The position numbers and the translations under genes were made by a program. Positions 49,127 through 59,658 of a stretch of 64,000 bases of DNA are shown here, piece after piece (the stretch's first letter is position 1; each line of letters opens with the position of its first letter). A model generated the notes under the pieces. That model searched no databases. It saw only the letters and a program-made list of their open reading frames with translations, and was not told the origin of the DNA. Source of the DNA: Gallibacterium genomosp. 1 (GTDB lineage: Bacteria; Pseudomonadota; Gammaproteobacteria; Enterobacterales; Pasteurellaceae); contig NZ_JPXX01000003.1 of NCBI RefSeq assembly GCF_000771875.1, positions 1 to 64,000 of the forward strand, in the 5' to 3' direction.

Positions 49127-52108
49127 ATGAAAAGAATGTTAATTAACGCCACGCAAAAAGAAGAGTTGCGTGTCGCTTTAGTTGATGGTCAGCGACTGTT
49201 TGACCTAGATATTGAATCACCTGGACACGAACAAAAGAAAGCTAATATCTATAAGGGAAGAATTACTCGTGTTGAACCTAGTTTAGAAGCTGCATTTGTT
49301 GATTATGGTGCAGAAAGGCACGGTTTCCTTCCTCTCAAAGAAATTGCTCGAGAATATTTTCCGGAAGGTTATGTTTATCAAGGAAGACCGAATATTCGTG
49401 ATATTTTGCAGGAAGGGCAGGAAGTTATTGTTCAAGTCAGTAAAGAAGAGCGAGGAAATAAAGGCGCAGCTTTAACGACTTTTGTATCTTTGGCGGGTAG
49501 TTATTTGGTGATTATGCCGAATAATCCACGAGCCGGTGGTATTTCTCGTCGTATTGAAGGTGATGAGCGTTTAGAACTTAAAGAATCACTGAGTTCTTTA
49601 GAAGTACCGGAAGGTGTCGGGCTTATCGTCCGTACTGCTGGAGTGGGGCGTTCTCCAGAAGAGTTGCAATGGGATTTGCACGTGCTGCTTCATCATTGGG
49701 AAGCCATTAAACAGGCTTCGGAATCTCGTCCTGCACCGTTCTTGATCCATCAGGAAAGTGATGTCATTGTGCGTGCGATTCGTGATTACTTGCGTCGTGA
49801 TATTGGTGAAATTTTAATTGATAGCCGTAAGGTTTTCGATAAAGTTAAAGAACATATTAAATTGGTTCGTCCTGATTTTATTAATCGTGTCAAACTTTAT
49901 CAGGGTGAAGTGCCTTTATTTAGTCATTTCCAGATTGAGTCTCAAATTGAATCAGCATTCCAACGAGAAGTACAATTGCCTTCAGGCGGTTCCATTGTTA
50001 TTGATGTAACAGAGGCATTGACAGCAATTGATATTAATTCTGCCCGTTCTACTCGAGGTGGAGATATTGAAGAAACAGCATTGAATACAAACTTGGAAGC
50101 AGCCGATGAGATCGCACGTCAGTTGCGTTTGCGTGATTTAGGTGGCTTAATTGTTATTGACTTCATTGATATGACACCGGCTCGTCATCAACGTGAAGTG
50201 GAAAATAGAATGCGTGAGGCAGTGCGCCAAGATCGTGCCAGAATCCAAATTAGTCGTATTTCTCGTTTTGGATTATTGGAAATGTCTCGTCAGCGTTTAA
50301 GCCCTTCGCTTAATGAATCGACACATCATATTTGTCCTCGTTGTCAGGGTACAGGTAAAGTGCGTGATAATGAATCATTGTCACTTTCCATTTTGCGTTT
50401 GTTGGAAGAGGAAGCGTTAAAAGAACATACTAAACAGGTGCATACAATTGTACCGGTAAAAATTGCAACTTATTTGTTAAACGAAAAACGTAAAGCAATT
50501 ACTGATATCGAAAAACGCCACAATGTTCAAATTGTTGTAGTGCCTCACGAACAAATGGAAACCCCTCATTTCTCGGTGTTCCGCTTGCGTGATGGGGAAG
50601 ATAATCACACTTTAAGTTATAACTTGGCGAAACTTCACGATATTCAAGAAGATGCAGATAGTGAAGAATCATTGCTCAATCGTACAATTGATCTTTCCAA
50701 TAGTACGACAGCTAATCCGGCAGCTGAAGTGGCTGCGGTGGAGATTACTATTTCTGAGCCGGCACCATTAGTGAAAAAAGAAGAAATTAAAGATTCTTTA
50801 TTAGCACGCATATGGAAAAAATTAAAAGCGTTTTTTGCTGATAATACGCAAGAGGAAAAAGAGAAACAGAATCGAAATCGTAATGGTAATAAACGTCCTC
50901 GTCGCAACGATAAAGAGAACAATCGTCAGAAAGATAGACGTAATGAAGAGCGCCGTACTAAAGATGCTTCTAATACTTCAAACAAGGAAGAGCTTAAGCG
51001 GACAAAACGCGCTAATCGCAAAGCGGTGGATGAAGCGCCAGACTCTGTTTCGGTAGCGAAGAAAGCGGATGAAACCAAGGAAAATAGTAAAGAACAGCAG
51101 ATTGCGTCACGTCGCCAACGTCGTGATTTACGTAAGAAAGTTCGTTTATCTGAAAATAATCCGCAGCTTAATGCTAATAGAGAAGGAAATAGTGTTGAAA
51201 AAACGGTTGAATCGGAGGATGTTTCTCAAGTTTCTATTGAAAAAATGGAAATAAACAATGTCACTGAGGTTGTTAAGGAAAATAGTGGCGTAACAACAGT
51301 TATACAAGAAAAAAATGAGCAGATACAAGACGATAAGCAAAAAATACAATCTCAGCTTTTAGAAGAGAAGAGTGAAACGGTAGCGGAAAATGCCCATACA
51401 GAGGATGCGGAAGAGAATGAAATCTGTCATCGTGAAAATAATCGTACCCGTCGTTTACCGCGTCATTTACGAATGAACAGTCGCAGACGTCGTCATTATC
51501 AAGAAACTGTTTCCCCAATGCCATTGTTTATGGCGGTAGCCTCACCGGAATTAGCAAGTGGAAAAATTCATTTACCATTTGTGAACCGCATAGAAAAAGA
51601 GAAAAATAATAACTTTGTTTCTGTTGATGAAATGCTTGAACAGCAAAAACAACATAAAAATGACACTTTAGTACCAGTAATTTCAGCAGTGGAGAGTAGA
51701 GAAAGCAACCCTCGTCCGTTGGAAGCTGTGTTGACAATGGAAGCGAACGGTAAGGAAGCAAAATCAAAACCAAACAGCAGCATTAATCAAGCGATGCAAG
51801 CCGAACAGGCAGCAGTTCGATATGGGACAATGGAGCAATCATCTGCTGTTTCAGAGGAGAAAAAAGAAGATAAGATAAAGCCTTATTTGTCTGATTATCG
51901 ATTTGATGGTCGTTTAGGTACATTTTCAGCGGTACATCATATTAAGGCAGGGATGACATTAGCGCAGGCTGATGAGTTGCCAACGATGCTATTAAATATT
52001 GTTGAATGGAAAGGTTCACGTTATAGCTTTAGAGGTCGTGGCGCAGCAGGCTATCATACTGCTATTGATCACGCTACTGTGGAGCCGACACAAGCAAAAG
52101 CTGAATAG
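49127..52108 (+). CDS. rne: Ribonuclease E
   Basis: Main endoribonuclease for mRNA decay and RNA processing, 993 residues. The catalytic half has the S1 domain ([20 protein letters not shown], about 40-60), DNase-I-like VIDFIDM (Asp) and the zinc-link [10 protein letters not shown] (about residue 405). An amphipathic membrane-targeting helix ([15 protein letters not shown], about 560) follows. The C-terminal half is disordered and charged, with an Arg-rich RNA-binding region ([20 protein letters not shown], about 585-605). It ends with a conserved [11 protein letters not shown]-type segment. Confidence 0.97.
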   Translation: MKRMLINATQKEELRVALVDGQRLFDLDIESPGHEQKKANIYKGRITRVEPSLEAAFVDYGAERHGFLPLKEIAREYFPEGYVYQGRPNIRDILQEGQEVIVQVSKEERGNKGAALTTFVSLAGSYLVIMPNNPRAGGISRRIEGDERLELKESLSSLEVPEGVGLIVRTAGVGRSPEELQWDLHVLLHHWEAIKQASESRPAPFLIHQESDVIVRAIRDYLRRDIGEILIDSRKVFDKVKEHIKLVRPDFINRVKLYQGEVPLFSHFQIESQIESAFQREVQLPSGGSIVIDVTEALTAIDINSARSTRGGDIEETALNTNLEAADEIARQLRLRDLGGLIVIDFIDMTPARHQREVENRMREAVRQDRARIQISRISRFGLLEMSRQRLSPSLNESTHHICPRCQGTGKVRDNESLSLSILRLLEEEALKEHTKQVHTIVPVKIATYLLNEKRKAITDIEKRHNVQIVVVPHEQMETPHFSVFRLRDGEDNHTLSYNLAKLHDIQEDADSEESLLNRTIDLSNSTTANPAAEVAAVEITISEPAPLVKKEEIKDSLLARIWKKLKAFFADNTQEEKEKQNRNRNGNKRPRRNDKENNRQKDRRNEERRTKDASNTSNKEELKRTKRANRKAVDEAPDSVSVAKKADETKENSKEQQIASRRQRRDLRKKVRLSENNPQLNANREGNSVEKTVESEDVSQVSIEKMEINNVTEVVKENSGVTTVIQEKNEQIQDDKQKIQSQLLEEKSETVAENAHTEDAEENEICHRENNRTRRLPRHLRMNSRRRRHYQETVSPMPLFMAVASPELASGKIHLPFVNRIEKEKNNNFVSVDEMLEQQKQHKNDTLVPVISAVESRESNPRPLEAVLTMEANGKEAKSKPNSSINQAMQAEQAAVRYGTMEQSSAVSEEKKEDKIKPYLSDYRFDGRLGTFSAVHHIKAGMTLAQADELPTMLLNIVEWKGSRYSFRGRGAAGYHTAIDHATVEPTQAKAE

Positions 52109-52128
52109 ATAATCAGAAAAATCATAGA

Positions 52129-52162
52129 GCCATACAAGTTTGTCGCTTGTATGGCTTTTTTA
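52129..52162 (+). terminator. rne terminator
   Basis: AGCCATACAAG and CTTGTATGGCT pair perfectly around TTTGTCG and are followed by five T. Confidence 0.92.
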
Positions 52163-52187
52163 TTTGGATAGAAAATTAAGAAATGAA

Positions 52188-52796
52188 TTAAACGGCTAAA
52201 ATTTCAAATAAAGGCATATCCCAATCTTCGGTCGGAATATGTTCAACTTGTTGGCAATGGTGAGCTAATCCTATCGGTAGAAAAGGTTTATTTTGCCAAT
52301 TTTCAAGAGTTCTATCATAAAAACCGCCTCCCATTCCAAGACGATTTTTTTTCAGATCAAAAGCGACTAAAGGGGTAAAAATAATATCCAATCGATCAGG
52401 GGGTAAAACTTGTCTGACATCTAATTCCGGTTCAAGAATATTAAATTTATTTTTAACAAGTTTTGTTGTTGGCGTGTAAGAAAGAAATAATAGATTCCCT
52501 TTGCTAAAAGGGTGTAATACCGGTAAATAGAGACAGTAACCCTGCTGCCATAATGTTTTAATTAAATAACTCGTTGAGATTTCCCCATCAAAAGATAAAT
52601 AAACTGCAATATTTTTTACGTTTAAAGGCGCTAGAAAATCCATAGCAACTTTTGCAACTTTCTGTTCAGCCATTGTCTGTTGTTGTAAAGTTAATGAGGA
52701 ACGTCTTTGACGAATAAATCTTCTCAACTGTTGTCGTTGATATGATTTATTTGCAGATATATCAATAGAGGATTGAAGAGTCATTGTTTGTTTCAA
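52188..52796 (-). CDS. fau: 5-formyltetrahydrofolate cyclo-ligase
   Basis: Converts 5-formyl-THF to 5,10-methenyl-THF with ATP. It has 202 residues. The N-terminal RRFIRQRRSSLT and the catalytic PLVAFDLKKNRLGMGGGFYDR (about residues 140-160) are family hallmarks. It lies downstream of ssrS (6S RNA), as in E. coli where the two are co-transcribed. Confidence 0.95.
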   Translation of the reverse strand: MKQTMTLQSSIDISANKSYQRQQLRRFIRQRRSSLTLQQQTMAEQKVAKVAMDFLAPLNVKNIAVYLSFDGEISTSYLIKTLWQQGYCLYLPVLHPFSKGNLLFLSYTPTTKLVKNKFNILEPELDVRQVLPPDRLDIIFTPLVAFDLKKNRLGMGGGFYDRTLENWQNKPFLPIGLAHHCQQVEHIPTEDWDMPLFEILAV

Positions 52797-52802
52797 TTTA
52801 AT

Positions 52803-52983
52803 TAGAAACCCAAGGTGCCGGTGTGGGTGATCGGTCCTTGAACCCTACGGTTCAAGGGAGTCAGTCTTACAATCATTAGGCTTCTTGATAACAAGCATGC
52901 TCACCGACTGTAGGTAACCAACTCTAAAAAATATCAGTATCGGCTCAGGGACGTAACCCATTGTCGAACACCCCAGGTTGAGA
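52803..52983 (-). ncRNA. ssrS: 6S RNA
   Basis: Binds sigma-70 RNA polymerase by mimicking an open promoter and dampens transcription in stationary phase. On the minus strand the sequence runs from about CTCAACCTGGGGTG to CACCTTGGGTTTC and keeps the E. coli landmarks CCCTGAGCCGATA (near 52950), GGTGAGCATGCT (near 52905) and CTTGAACC...GGTTCAAGG (near 52835-52856). The ends can pair into one long stem with a central bubble. The zapA-ssrS-fau order is the same as in E. coli. End points are approximate. Confidence 0.93.
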
Positions 52984-53050
52984 ATAATAGTACCTTAAAT
53001 TTTTTAATTTGCCTAGTCAGAGATTAGAATTTCTTGTTTTAAATCAGATT

Positions 53051-53353
53051 TTATTTTCTGGTAGGCATATTAGATAAAATAGTGCTTAAAGAATGTTCTA
53101 TTTGTTCAATTTTATTGTTGATTAAATATTCTCGTTCAGAATTTTGCTGTTGCTGAGTTAATAATTCATAGCATAAATTTAAACCAACAATAGTGAGCGC
53201 TTTATCCAATTGAATAATTCCGGTGCGATTTTTTAATTCAGAAACCTTTTTTTCTAAAACCTCAGCTGCTTCTCTTAATGCCTGTTGTTGATCTTCCGGG
53301 CAGCTTAAACGCAGATTTTGACCAAAAATATACAAATCAATATTTTTAGACAT
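53051..53353 (-). CDS. zapA: Cell division protein ZapA
   Basis: Bundles FtsZ filaments at the division ring. The 100-residue protein starts KNIDLYIFGQNLRLSCPED and includes the coiled coil (QALREAAEVLEKKVSELK). ALTIVGLNLCYELL is typical of ZapA. It stands upstream of ssrS and divergent from ygfB, as in E. coli. Confidence 0.95.
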   Translation of the reverse strand: MSKNIDLYIFGQNLRLSCPEDQQQALREAAEVLEKKVSELKNRTGIIQLDKALTIVGLNLCYELLTQQQQNSEREYLINNKIEQIEHSLSTILSNMPTRK

Positions 53354-53491
53354 AAAAGACCTCTTAGATAAATAATAAAATTATAGAAATGGCGGTATTA
53401 TGCCATAGCAAATAAGTTTCGTCATAGATTATTGGTGGATATATAAGGTTGGTGATAGAATGACAACATTTACGATCAGATGGAATATAGA

Positions 53492-54046
53492 ATGGTTGCA
53501 ATAACAGCTCAACAACTGAACAATGAATTAAAACAGGCAGGCATAGCCTTAAACGGTGTTGAATTACACGGGCTTTTAAGCGGATTTATCTGTGGCGGTA
53601 TTAGAGATGAAAGTTGGAAAACCTTGCTTTATAAATTTACTAATGATGATCACGCTTACCCTATTCAATTATTAACAAAGATCACGGAACTTTATCAAGC
53701 ACTACAGAAAAATTTAGCTGATATTACAGAATTTGAGTTTGATCTTGATTTAGGCGAGTCAGGCGATGTTTTCCAAAATATCAATGCATTAAGTGAATGG
53801 AGTAATCATTTTTTACTCGGCTTAGGATTAGCTCAACCAAATTTACAGCAAGAAAAACAAGAAGATATTATTGAAGCAATATCTGATTTACGTGAAATTT
53901 GCCAACTTGGCTATGAAGACGGTGATGATGAAGAGGGGCTGGAACAAGCTTTTGAAGAGATTGTTGAGTATTTAAGAACGATTGCAATGCTGTTCTATTC
54001 CCATTTTGGTCAGGCTCAGGTAACAATGCACCAAACTGTGCATTAA
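53492..54046 (+). CDS. ygfB: YgfB family protein (UPF0149)
   Basis: A 184-residue, acidic, helical protein of unknown function. Family features are LNGVELHGLLSGFICGG near the N-terminus, FLLGLGLAQ and the C-terminal EIVEYLRTIAMLFYSHF. The start is uncertain: an ATG at 53480 also works, but 53492 has TGGAA in better position. It lies 11 bases before pepP, the first gene of ygfB-pepP-ubiH-ubiI. Confidence 0.9.
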   Translation: MVAITAQQLNNELKQAGIALNGVELHGLLSGFICGGIRDESWKTLLYKFTNDDHAYPIQLLTKITELYQALQKNLADITEFEFDLDLGESGDVFQNINALSEWSNHFLLGLGLAQPNLQQEKQEDIIEAISDLREICQLGYEDGDDEEGLEQAFEEIVEYLRTIAMLFYSHFGQAQVTMHQTVH

Positions 54047-54057
54047 GGAAGAATTTG

Positions 54058-55395
54058 ATGGATTTAAGTTATATGGCAGAAATGCCGAAAGAAGAGTTTC
54101 AGCAACGGCGTCAGCGTGTATTGGAACAAATGTCGGATAACAGCGCTCTTATTCTGTTTTCAAGTTTGGAGTGTAAGCGGAATGCGGATACTACCTACCC
54201 GTTTCGTCAAGACAGTTACTTTTGGTATTTAACCGGATTTAACGAACCGGATTCAGTGTTATTGTTGAAAAAGAGCAATAACGAACAGCACGCTATGCTG
54301 TTTTTGCGCCCGTCCGATCCATTAATGGAAACTTGGAACGGACGCCGTTTGGGGGTAGAGAGGGCTACAACAGAGCTGAATTTGGATGCTGCTTTTTCGA
54401 TTGAAGATTTGCAACAACAACTACCGTTGTTATTAAACGGCACACAAACACTCTATTATGCGCAAGAAGTTCAGGCTTGGGGTGATGAAGTTGTGCGTCA
54501 GACATTGTCTTTAATGCGTGCTAAACAGCGTCAGGGATTGCGCGTACCATTGACACAAATTTGCTGGCGTCCAATTTTAGATGAAATGCGTCTATTTAAG
54601 TCAGAAAACGAAATTCGTTTAATGCAGCAAGCAGGGCAAATTTCAGCATTGGCACATATGCGTGCAATGAAACAGGCTCGTCCGCAGCGGTTTGAATATG
54701 AATTGGCAAGCGAATTGTTGCACGAATTTAACCGTTTCGGTGCGAGATCTGAATCTTTCGGATCGATTGTTGCAAGCGGTGATAATGCCTGTATTTTGCA
54801 CTATACAGAAAATGATCGCTTAATGCAGGACGGTGATTTAGTGTTAATTGATGCCGGTTGTGAATTTGCTATGTATGCCGGCGATATTAGCAGAACTTTC
54901 CCGGTGAACGGCAAATTCAGTCAAGCACAGCGAGAGGTTTATCAAATTGTGCTTGACGCACAAAAACGAGCGATAGAATTGTTGGTTAATGGCAGCTCCA
55001 TCAAGCATGCGAATGATGAAGTGTTGAAAATTAAGGTTGCAGGCTTGGCTAAATTAGGCATTTTATCCGGTGAGGTAGAGCAGTTAATCGCAGATAAAGC
55101 CTATTTACGCTTTTATATGCACGGTTTAGGACATTGGCTCGGATTGGATGTTCACGATGTTGGTGAATATGGTGAAAATCGTAGTCGTAAGCTAGAACCA
55201 GGAATGGTAATAACAGTTGAGCCGGGGTTATACATTCCTAATGAGGAAGATATTCCGCAAGCTTATCGAGGAATTGGCGTTCGTATTGAAGATGATCTTC
55301 TGATTACAGAGTATGGTAATAAAGTGTTAACTGCTGCTGTACCAAAAGAGATAGATGAAATCGAAGCCTTAATGGCAGCTACTAACAAGGATTGA
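54058..55395 (+). CDS. pepP: Xaa-Pro aminopeptidase P (PepP)
   Basis: Removes N-terminal residues before proline. It has 445 residues. The pita-bread fold metal ligands are in place: Asp in LIDAGCEFA, Asp in AGDISRTFP, His in MHGLGHWLGLDVHD, Glu in VEPGLYI and Glu in GVRIEDDLLI. A TTG one codon upstream is less likely given AAGGAAG spacing. Its stop overlaps the region before ubiH by two bases. Confidence 0.97.
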   Translation: MDLSYMAEMPKEEFQQRRQRVLEQMSDNSALILFSSLECKRNADTTYPFRQDSYFWYLTGFNEPDSVLLLKKSNNEQHAMLFLRPSDPLMETWNGRRLGVERATTELNLDAAFSIEDLQQQLPLLLNGTQTLYYAQEVQAWGDEVVRQTLSLMRAKQRQGLRVPLTQICWRPILDEMRLFKSENEIRLMQQAGQISALAHMRAMKQARPQRFEYELASELLHEFNRFGARSESFGSIVASGDNACILHYTENDRLMQDGDLVLIDAGCEFAMYAGDISRTFPVNGKFSQAQREVYQIVLDAQKRAIELLVNGSSIKHANDEVLKIKVAGLAKLGILSGEVEQLIADKAYLRFYMHGLGHWLGLDVHDVGEYGENRSRKLEPGMVITVEPGLYIPNEEDIPQAYRGIGVRIEDDLLITEYGNKVLTAAVPKEIDEIEALMAATNKD

Positions 55396-55397
55396 TT

Positions 55398-56585
55398 ATG
55401 CAACAACACTACGACGTGATCATTGGTGGTGGTGCAATGAATGGTTTGACGCTTGCGTTGGCGTTATCCCACTTTTCATTGCAGCGATTAAAAATTGCTG
55501 TGGTTGAAAAACGGTTGCAGCAGGAGCAACAAGGAGTTGGGTTTGATACTCGTTGTGTTGCTTTATCTGATGGGACTTGTCGTAAGTTAGCCAAAATTCC
55601 TTTTTCCGACCACTATTCATTGTGGGATAAAATATGTTCATTTGCGGAACCGATTAAACAAGTGCATATTTCTGAGCAGCACCATTCAGGCATTGTCGAA
55701 ATTAATGCTCAAGAGTTGCATTTGTCGCAAGTCGGTGCGGTTGTTCCATTAAGCGAAATGGGGTTAATGTTTAGCCAAGCGTTAAAGGCTCAACAGAATA
55801 TTGATTTTATTTGTCCGGATAGCATTGTTGAGTTACAAACATCAAAACAACAGATTTCCGTATTATTACAAAGTGGACAACAGCTAAGTGCAAAATTACT
55901 GGTCGCAGCGGATGGCAGTGATTCAAAAATTGCTGAATTGGCAAAGATTGCCACCGAAACGGTGCATAATTACCAACAAACAGCGATCATTGCTAATGTG
56001 AGAATTTCCAGCTCACATAACGGGCGAGCTTTTGAACGCTTTACGACACAAGGGCCAATTGCATTATTGCCGTTAGCGGACAAAATGATGTCATTAGTGT
56101 TTTGTACGAAAGCGCCGGAACAGCTACTTAATATGAATGATGAACAATTCATATCGCATTTACAACAGCAGTTCGGTTGGCGTTTAGGTGCGTTTCAGGC
56201 TGTTAGTCGCCGTTATGCCTATCCATTAATGTTAAAACGGGCGACATCTTTTGTCGGAGATCGTATTGCGTTAGTCGGAAATGCAGCACAAACACTGCAC
56301 CCTGTGGCAGGGCAAGGCTTTAATTTAGGAATTCGTGATGTTTTTGCATTAGCGAAAATCGTGGCGGAAGCAGATGAGATCGGTTCGGCAGCAATGTTGC
56401 AACAGTATCAGCAGCAGCGCCTTGCCGATCAACAGCATATTATTGGCTTAACAGATAATTTAGTGCAAATTTTTAGTAATTCATTGTTACCGTTACAAAT
56501 TTTGCGCAATTTGGGTTTAATTGGATTAAGTAGCTGCGCTTTATTACGAAATCGTTTTGTACAACCTACTTTGGGAAGAGTTTAA
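55398..56585 (+). CDS. ubiH: Ubiquinone C4-hydroxylase UbiH
   Basis: FAD monooxygenase of the aerobic ubiquinone pathway (2-octaprenyl-6-methoxyphenol hydroxylase). It has 395 residues. The FAD motif is DVIIGGGAMNGLTLALAL at about residues 6-23, and the second FAD motif reads ALVGNAAQTLHPVAGQGFNL. The GNAAQTLHP form (instead of GDAAH) is typical of UbiH. The start follows pepP by two bases, and its stop overlaps the ubiI start. Confidence 0.94.
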   Translation: MQQHYDVIIGGGAMNGLTLALALSHFSLQRLKIAVVEKRLQQEQQGVGFDTRCVALSDGTCRKLAKIPFSDHYSLWDKICSFAEPIKQVHISEQHHSGIVEINAQELHLSQVGAVVPLSEMGLMFSQALKAQQNIDFICPDSIVELQTSKQQISVLLQSGQQLSAKLLVAADGSDSKIAELAKIATETVHNYQQTAIIANVRISSSHNGRAFERFTTQGPIALLPLADKMMSLVFCTKAPEQLLNMNDEQFISHLQQQFGWRLGAFQAVSRRYAYPLMLKRATSFVGDRIALVGNAAQTLHPVAGQGFNLGIRDVFALAKIVAEADEIGSAAMLQQYQQQRLADQQHIIGLTDNLVQIFSNSLLPLQILRNLGLIGLSSCALLRNRFVQPTLGRV

Positions 56586-57805
56586 TGAAAACGTTCGATA
56601 TTGTCGTCATTGGTGGCGGAATGGTTGGTTTGGCATTTGCACAGGCTCTAAAACAGAGTGCCTGTTCGATAGCTGTGATTGAGGCAAATAATGCGGTATT
56701 TGACTTCTCTGATGTTGGTTATAGAGTAAGCGCATTAAATCTTTCTTCTGAAGCAATGTTGCGACAATTTGATGTTTGGCGACAGTTAAAATCGTGGCGA
56801 GTAACTGCCTATGCAGAAATGCAGGTATGGGAAAAGGATAGCTTTGGACGAATAGATCTTAATACTGATCAACTTGGAGTTGAGCATCTAGGGCATATTG
56901 TGGAGAACCAATTGATTAGACAAGCGTTATATCAAGCGGTTATTTCCCAAAAAAATGCAGAAGTGATTGTTAGTAAACCGGTATCGTTGGGTATTAATCA
57001 GGATAATGCAATTTTAGGCTTAGAAAATGGTGAAATTTTAGTAGCAAAATTAGTGGTTGGTGCAGATGGTGCTAATTCGTGGTTACGCCAACAGGCAAAT
57101 ATTCCACTGGTTTTCCGTGATTATCAACATTCAGCTTTAGTATGTAATGTGGAAACGGAAGAACCTCATCAACAAATTTGTCGCCAAATTTTTTCTCCGG
57201 ATTCCATTTTAGCCTTTTTGCCGTTACATCAGTCAAATTTAAGCTCGATAGTCTGGTCGCAGGATCCGGTGCAGGCAGAGGCTATGAAGAGTTGTGAACC
57301 GCAACAGTTTAATCGCTATTTAACTACAGCGTTTGATAATAGATTGGGGTTATGCAAGCTGGTAACGCAACGTAGTGTTTATCCACTTACAGCACGATTT
57401 GCTCGGCAATTTGCCTCACAGCGCATTGCTTTGGTGGGCGATGCGGCGCACACTATTCATCCACTTGCCGGTTTAGGCGTGAATTTAGGGTTTATGGATG
57501 CGTTGGCATTGGCGGAAGAGGTGGATAAACATTTAGCACAGGATAAAGATATCGGCAGTTATCGTCATTTACGTCATTATGAGCGTTGGCGTAAGGCGGA
57601 AGCATTAAAAATGTTGGCAGCAATGCAAGGTTTTAAGGATCTTTTTGCCGGTGAGCAGCCGTTAAAAAAATTGATACGAGGCGTGGGCTTATCATTAACC
57701 AATCAATTGTCGCCGATTAAGCAGCAATTTATTCAGCAAGCAACCGGATTAAGTGGGGATTTGCCACAGCGGGTAAGGCAGTTAAATCTCTTTGATTTAG
57801 CTTGA
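56585..57805 (+). CDS. ubiI: Ubiquinone C5-hydroxylase UbiI (VisC)
   Basis: FAD monooxygenase of 406 residues. The N-terminal Rossmann motif is DIVVIGGGMVGLAFAQALKQ and the second motif is VGDAAHTIHPLAGLGVNLGF. The DAAHTIHP version and its place after ubiH point to UbiI. TAATG overlap couples it to ubiH. The operon ends here. Confidence 0.93.
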   Translation: MKTFDIVVIGGGMVGLAFAQALKQSACSIAVIEANNAVFDFSDVGYRVSALNLSSEAMLRQFDVWRQLKSWRVTAYAEMQVWEKDSFGRIDLNTDQLGVEHLGHIVENQLIRQALYQAVISQKNAEVIVSKPVSLGINQDNAILGLENGEILVAKLVVGADGANSWLRQQANIPLVFRDYQHSALVCNVETEEPHQQICRQIFSPDSILAFLPLHQSNLSSIVWSQDPVQAEAMKSCEPQQFNRYLTTAFDNRLGLCKLVTQRSVYPLTARFARQFASQRIALVGDAAHTIHPLAGLGVNLGFMDALALAEEVDKHLAQDKDIGSYRHLRHYERWRKAEALKMLAAMQGFKDLFAGEQPLKKLIRGVGLSLTNQLSPIKQQFIQQATGLSGDLPQRVRQLNLFDLA

Positions 57806-57807
57806 AA

Positions 57808-57829
57808 TTTTGATCTGCTTCACATTTTT
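57808..57829 (+). promoter_or_regulatory. CRP-like site upstream of asnC
   Basis: TTTTGATCTGCTTCACATTTTT has one perfect CRP half-site (TCACA) and one degenerate half (TTTGA). It lies about 135-155 bases before asnC, just after the ubiI stop. An 18-base part (57812-57829) differs by one base from the ligase CRP-S site. CRP control of asnC-udp is inferred; udp is CRP-dependent in E. coli. Confidence 0.5.
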
Positions 57830-57961
57830 GTTGGAAGAATGGCAAGAAAATGGATTTTGTCTTGAAACAAATCAGCAACTCTCTTACCATTAGAAGAAAT
57901 TTATTTTTTATATCGATAAATTATATATTATCTAATCATTTCATTACTTATAAGGCTGAAT

Positions 57962-58423
57962 ATGCAACCAGTTACCAATATTGATCATTTGGATCAGCAG
58001 ATTTTACGTGTGTTAACGCAAGACGCTCGTACTCCGTATGCGGAAATGGCGAAAAATTTCGGCGTTAGTCCGGGAACGATTCACGTTCGGGTCGAAAAGA
58101 TGCGCCAGTCCGGTATTATTGAAGGCACAAAAGTTAAAATCAATGAAAGACGTTTAGGCTATGATGTTTGTTGTTTTATCGGCATTATCCTGAAAAGTGC
58201 GAAAGATTATGAAAAAGTGATCGCAAAACTGAAAGATTTTGATGAAGTGGTAGAGGCCTATTACACAACCGGAAATTATTCTATATTTATCAAGGTGATG
58301 ACACATACTATCGAAGAGTTGCACCACGTGTTGGCAACGAAAATTCAACTGATTGATGAGATCCAATCGACTGAAACTTTGATCTCGATGCAAAATCCTA
58401 TTCTCCGGGATATAAAACCATAA
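57962..58423 (+). CDS. asnC: Transcriptional regulator AsnC
   Basis: Lrp/AsnC-type regulator of 153 residues. Helix-turn-helix: ARTPYAEMAKNFGVSPGTIHVRVEKM (about 23-48, abridged). The C-terminal RAM ligand domain includes CCFIGIILKSAKDYEKVI and AYYTTGNYSIFIKVM, nearly identical to E. coli AsnC, which senses asparagine and activates asnA. No asnA lies next to it here; it is followed by udp after 27 bases, an unusual pairing. Confidence 0.92.
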   Translation: MQPVTNIDHLDQQILRVLTQDARTPYAEMAKNFGVSPGTIHVRVEKMRQSGIIEGTKVKINERRLGYDVCCFIGIILKSAKDYEKVIAKLKDFDEVVEAYYTTGNYSIFIKVMTHTIEELHHVLATKIQLIDEIQSTETLISMQNPILRDIKP

Positions 58424-58450
58424 CATACAAAAATAAAATAAGGAGGCTGT

Positions 58451-59209
58451 ATGTCTGATGTGTTTCATTTGGGCTTAAAGAAAACAGATTTGGATGGCGC
58501 TACCCTTGCCATTGTGCCGGGTGCACCGGAAAGAGTTCCTGTTATTGCTAAGCTGTTGGATAACCCTAAATTTTTAGTATCTACACGTGAATTTACTTCG
58601 TGGCTAGGCTATTTGCACGGTAAAGCCGTGGTTGTTTGTTCTACCGGTATTGGTGGCCCATCGGTATCCATTGCTGTTGAAGAGTTGGCACAGCTTGGTG
58701 TGCGTACCTTTTTGCGTATCGGTACAACGGGAGCGATTCAACCGCATATTAATGTCGGTGATGTTCTGATCACAACCGGTGCGGTACGTTTGGATGGTGC
58801 AAGCCAACACTTTGCGCCGTTAGCGTATCCGGCAGTGGCGAATTTTGAATGTACCACCGCACTTTATCGTGCAGCGCAAGAATTAAATCCGAATAAAACT
58901 TATGTCGGCATTACGGCTTCATCGGATACTTTCTATCCGGGGCAGGAGCGTTATGACACTTACAGCGGTAAAGTTTGGCGTAAGTTTGCCGGCTCTTTGA
59001 AGCAGTGGCAAGAGCTCAATGTGATGAATTTTGAAATGGAATCGGCAACGCTGTTTACAATGTGTTCAGCGTTAGGGTTACGAGCTGGTATGGTTGCAGG
59101 TGCAATTGTTAACCGCACACAACAGGAAATTCCTAATGAGGCAACAATGAAAGCGACAGAAGAAAATGCGGTGAAAATTGTTGTGAAAGCAGCGGAGTAT
59201 CTTCTTTAA
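58451..59209 (+). CDS. udp: Uridine phosphorylase
   Basis: Splits uridine with phosphate to uracil and ribose-1-phosphate. The protein is 252 residues. Family marks include [16 protein letters not shown] at the N-terminus, the phosphate site [32 protein letters not shown] and the ribose-binding [19 protein letters not shown] upstream. The product uracil can be used by PyrR-type phosphoribosyltransferase. Confidence 0.97.
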   Translation: MSDVFHLGLKKTDLDGATLAIVPGAPERVPVIAKLLDNPKFLVSTREFTSWLGYLHGKAVVVCSTGIGGPSVSIAVEELAQLGVRTFLRIGTTGAIQPHINVGDVLITTGAVRLDGASQHFAPLAYPAVANFECTTALYRAAQELNPNKTYVGITASSDTFYPGQERYDTYSGKVWRKFAGSLKQWQELNVMNFEMESATLFTMCSALGLRAGMVAGAIVNRTQQEIPNEATMKATEENAVKIVVKAAEYLL

Positions 59210-59250
59210 TAAAAACTAAATTTAGTTTTAATAAAGATTAAAAATAATGA

Positions 59251-59277
59251 TAAAGACCTAGTTCAAAACTGGGTCTT
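59251..59277 (+). terminator. udp terminator
   Basis: AAAGACCTAGTT and AACTGGGTCTTT pair (one mismatch) around CAA. Upstream a second palindrome, AAAACTAAATTTAGTTTT (59212-59229), may add to it. The rest of the 449-base gap to tig (59210-59658) shows only AT-rich promoter-like sequence. Confidence 0.75.
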
Positions 59278-59658
59278 TGATTTAATAAAAATCTCAAATT
59301 AAAAATACTCCAATATTACAAATATCTTCTATTGTTCTCTGTCATCCGCCCTAATGTAGATAGAAAAATAAGTCATTGAAGGTTTGTCAACGATCTATAA
59401 GATGTTCTTGTTATCTGATGTGAGCTTAAAATTAAATTATTTAGCACAAGGGAAGAAGTAAAAGCAATTAAATTGAGTGAACAATAAACAACTATCCGTT
59501 TTTATCGTTCGCTTTCTCGACATATTACCAATGAATAGGCTATAATCGGGCGTTCTTTTTTTAATACGCCTGTATTACTTTTAAATAATAGGTCTTTTTT
59601 GCGTGTTCGGTAGTGATAGAAAATGCCGAGTACAATTACTTTTTTTGAGGTAGCATAA

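Noticed and set aside
50644-51783. Several antisense open frames within rne
   Set aside because: They reflect the biased codon use of the low-complexity C-terminal half of RNase E.
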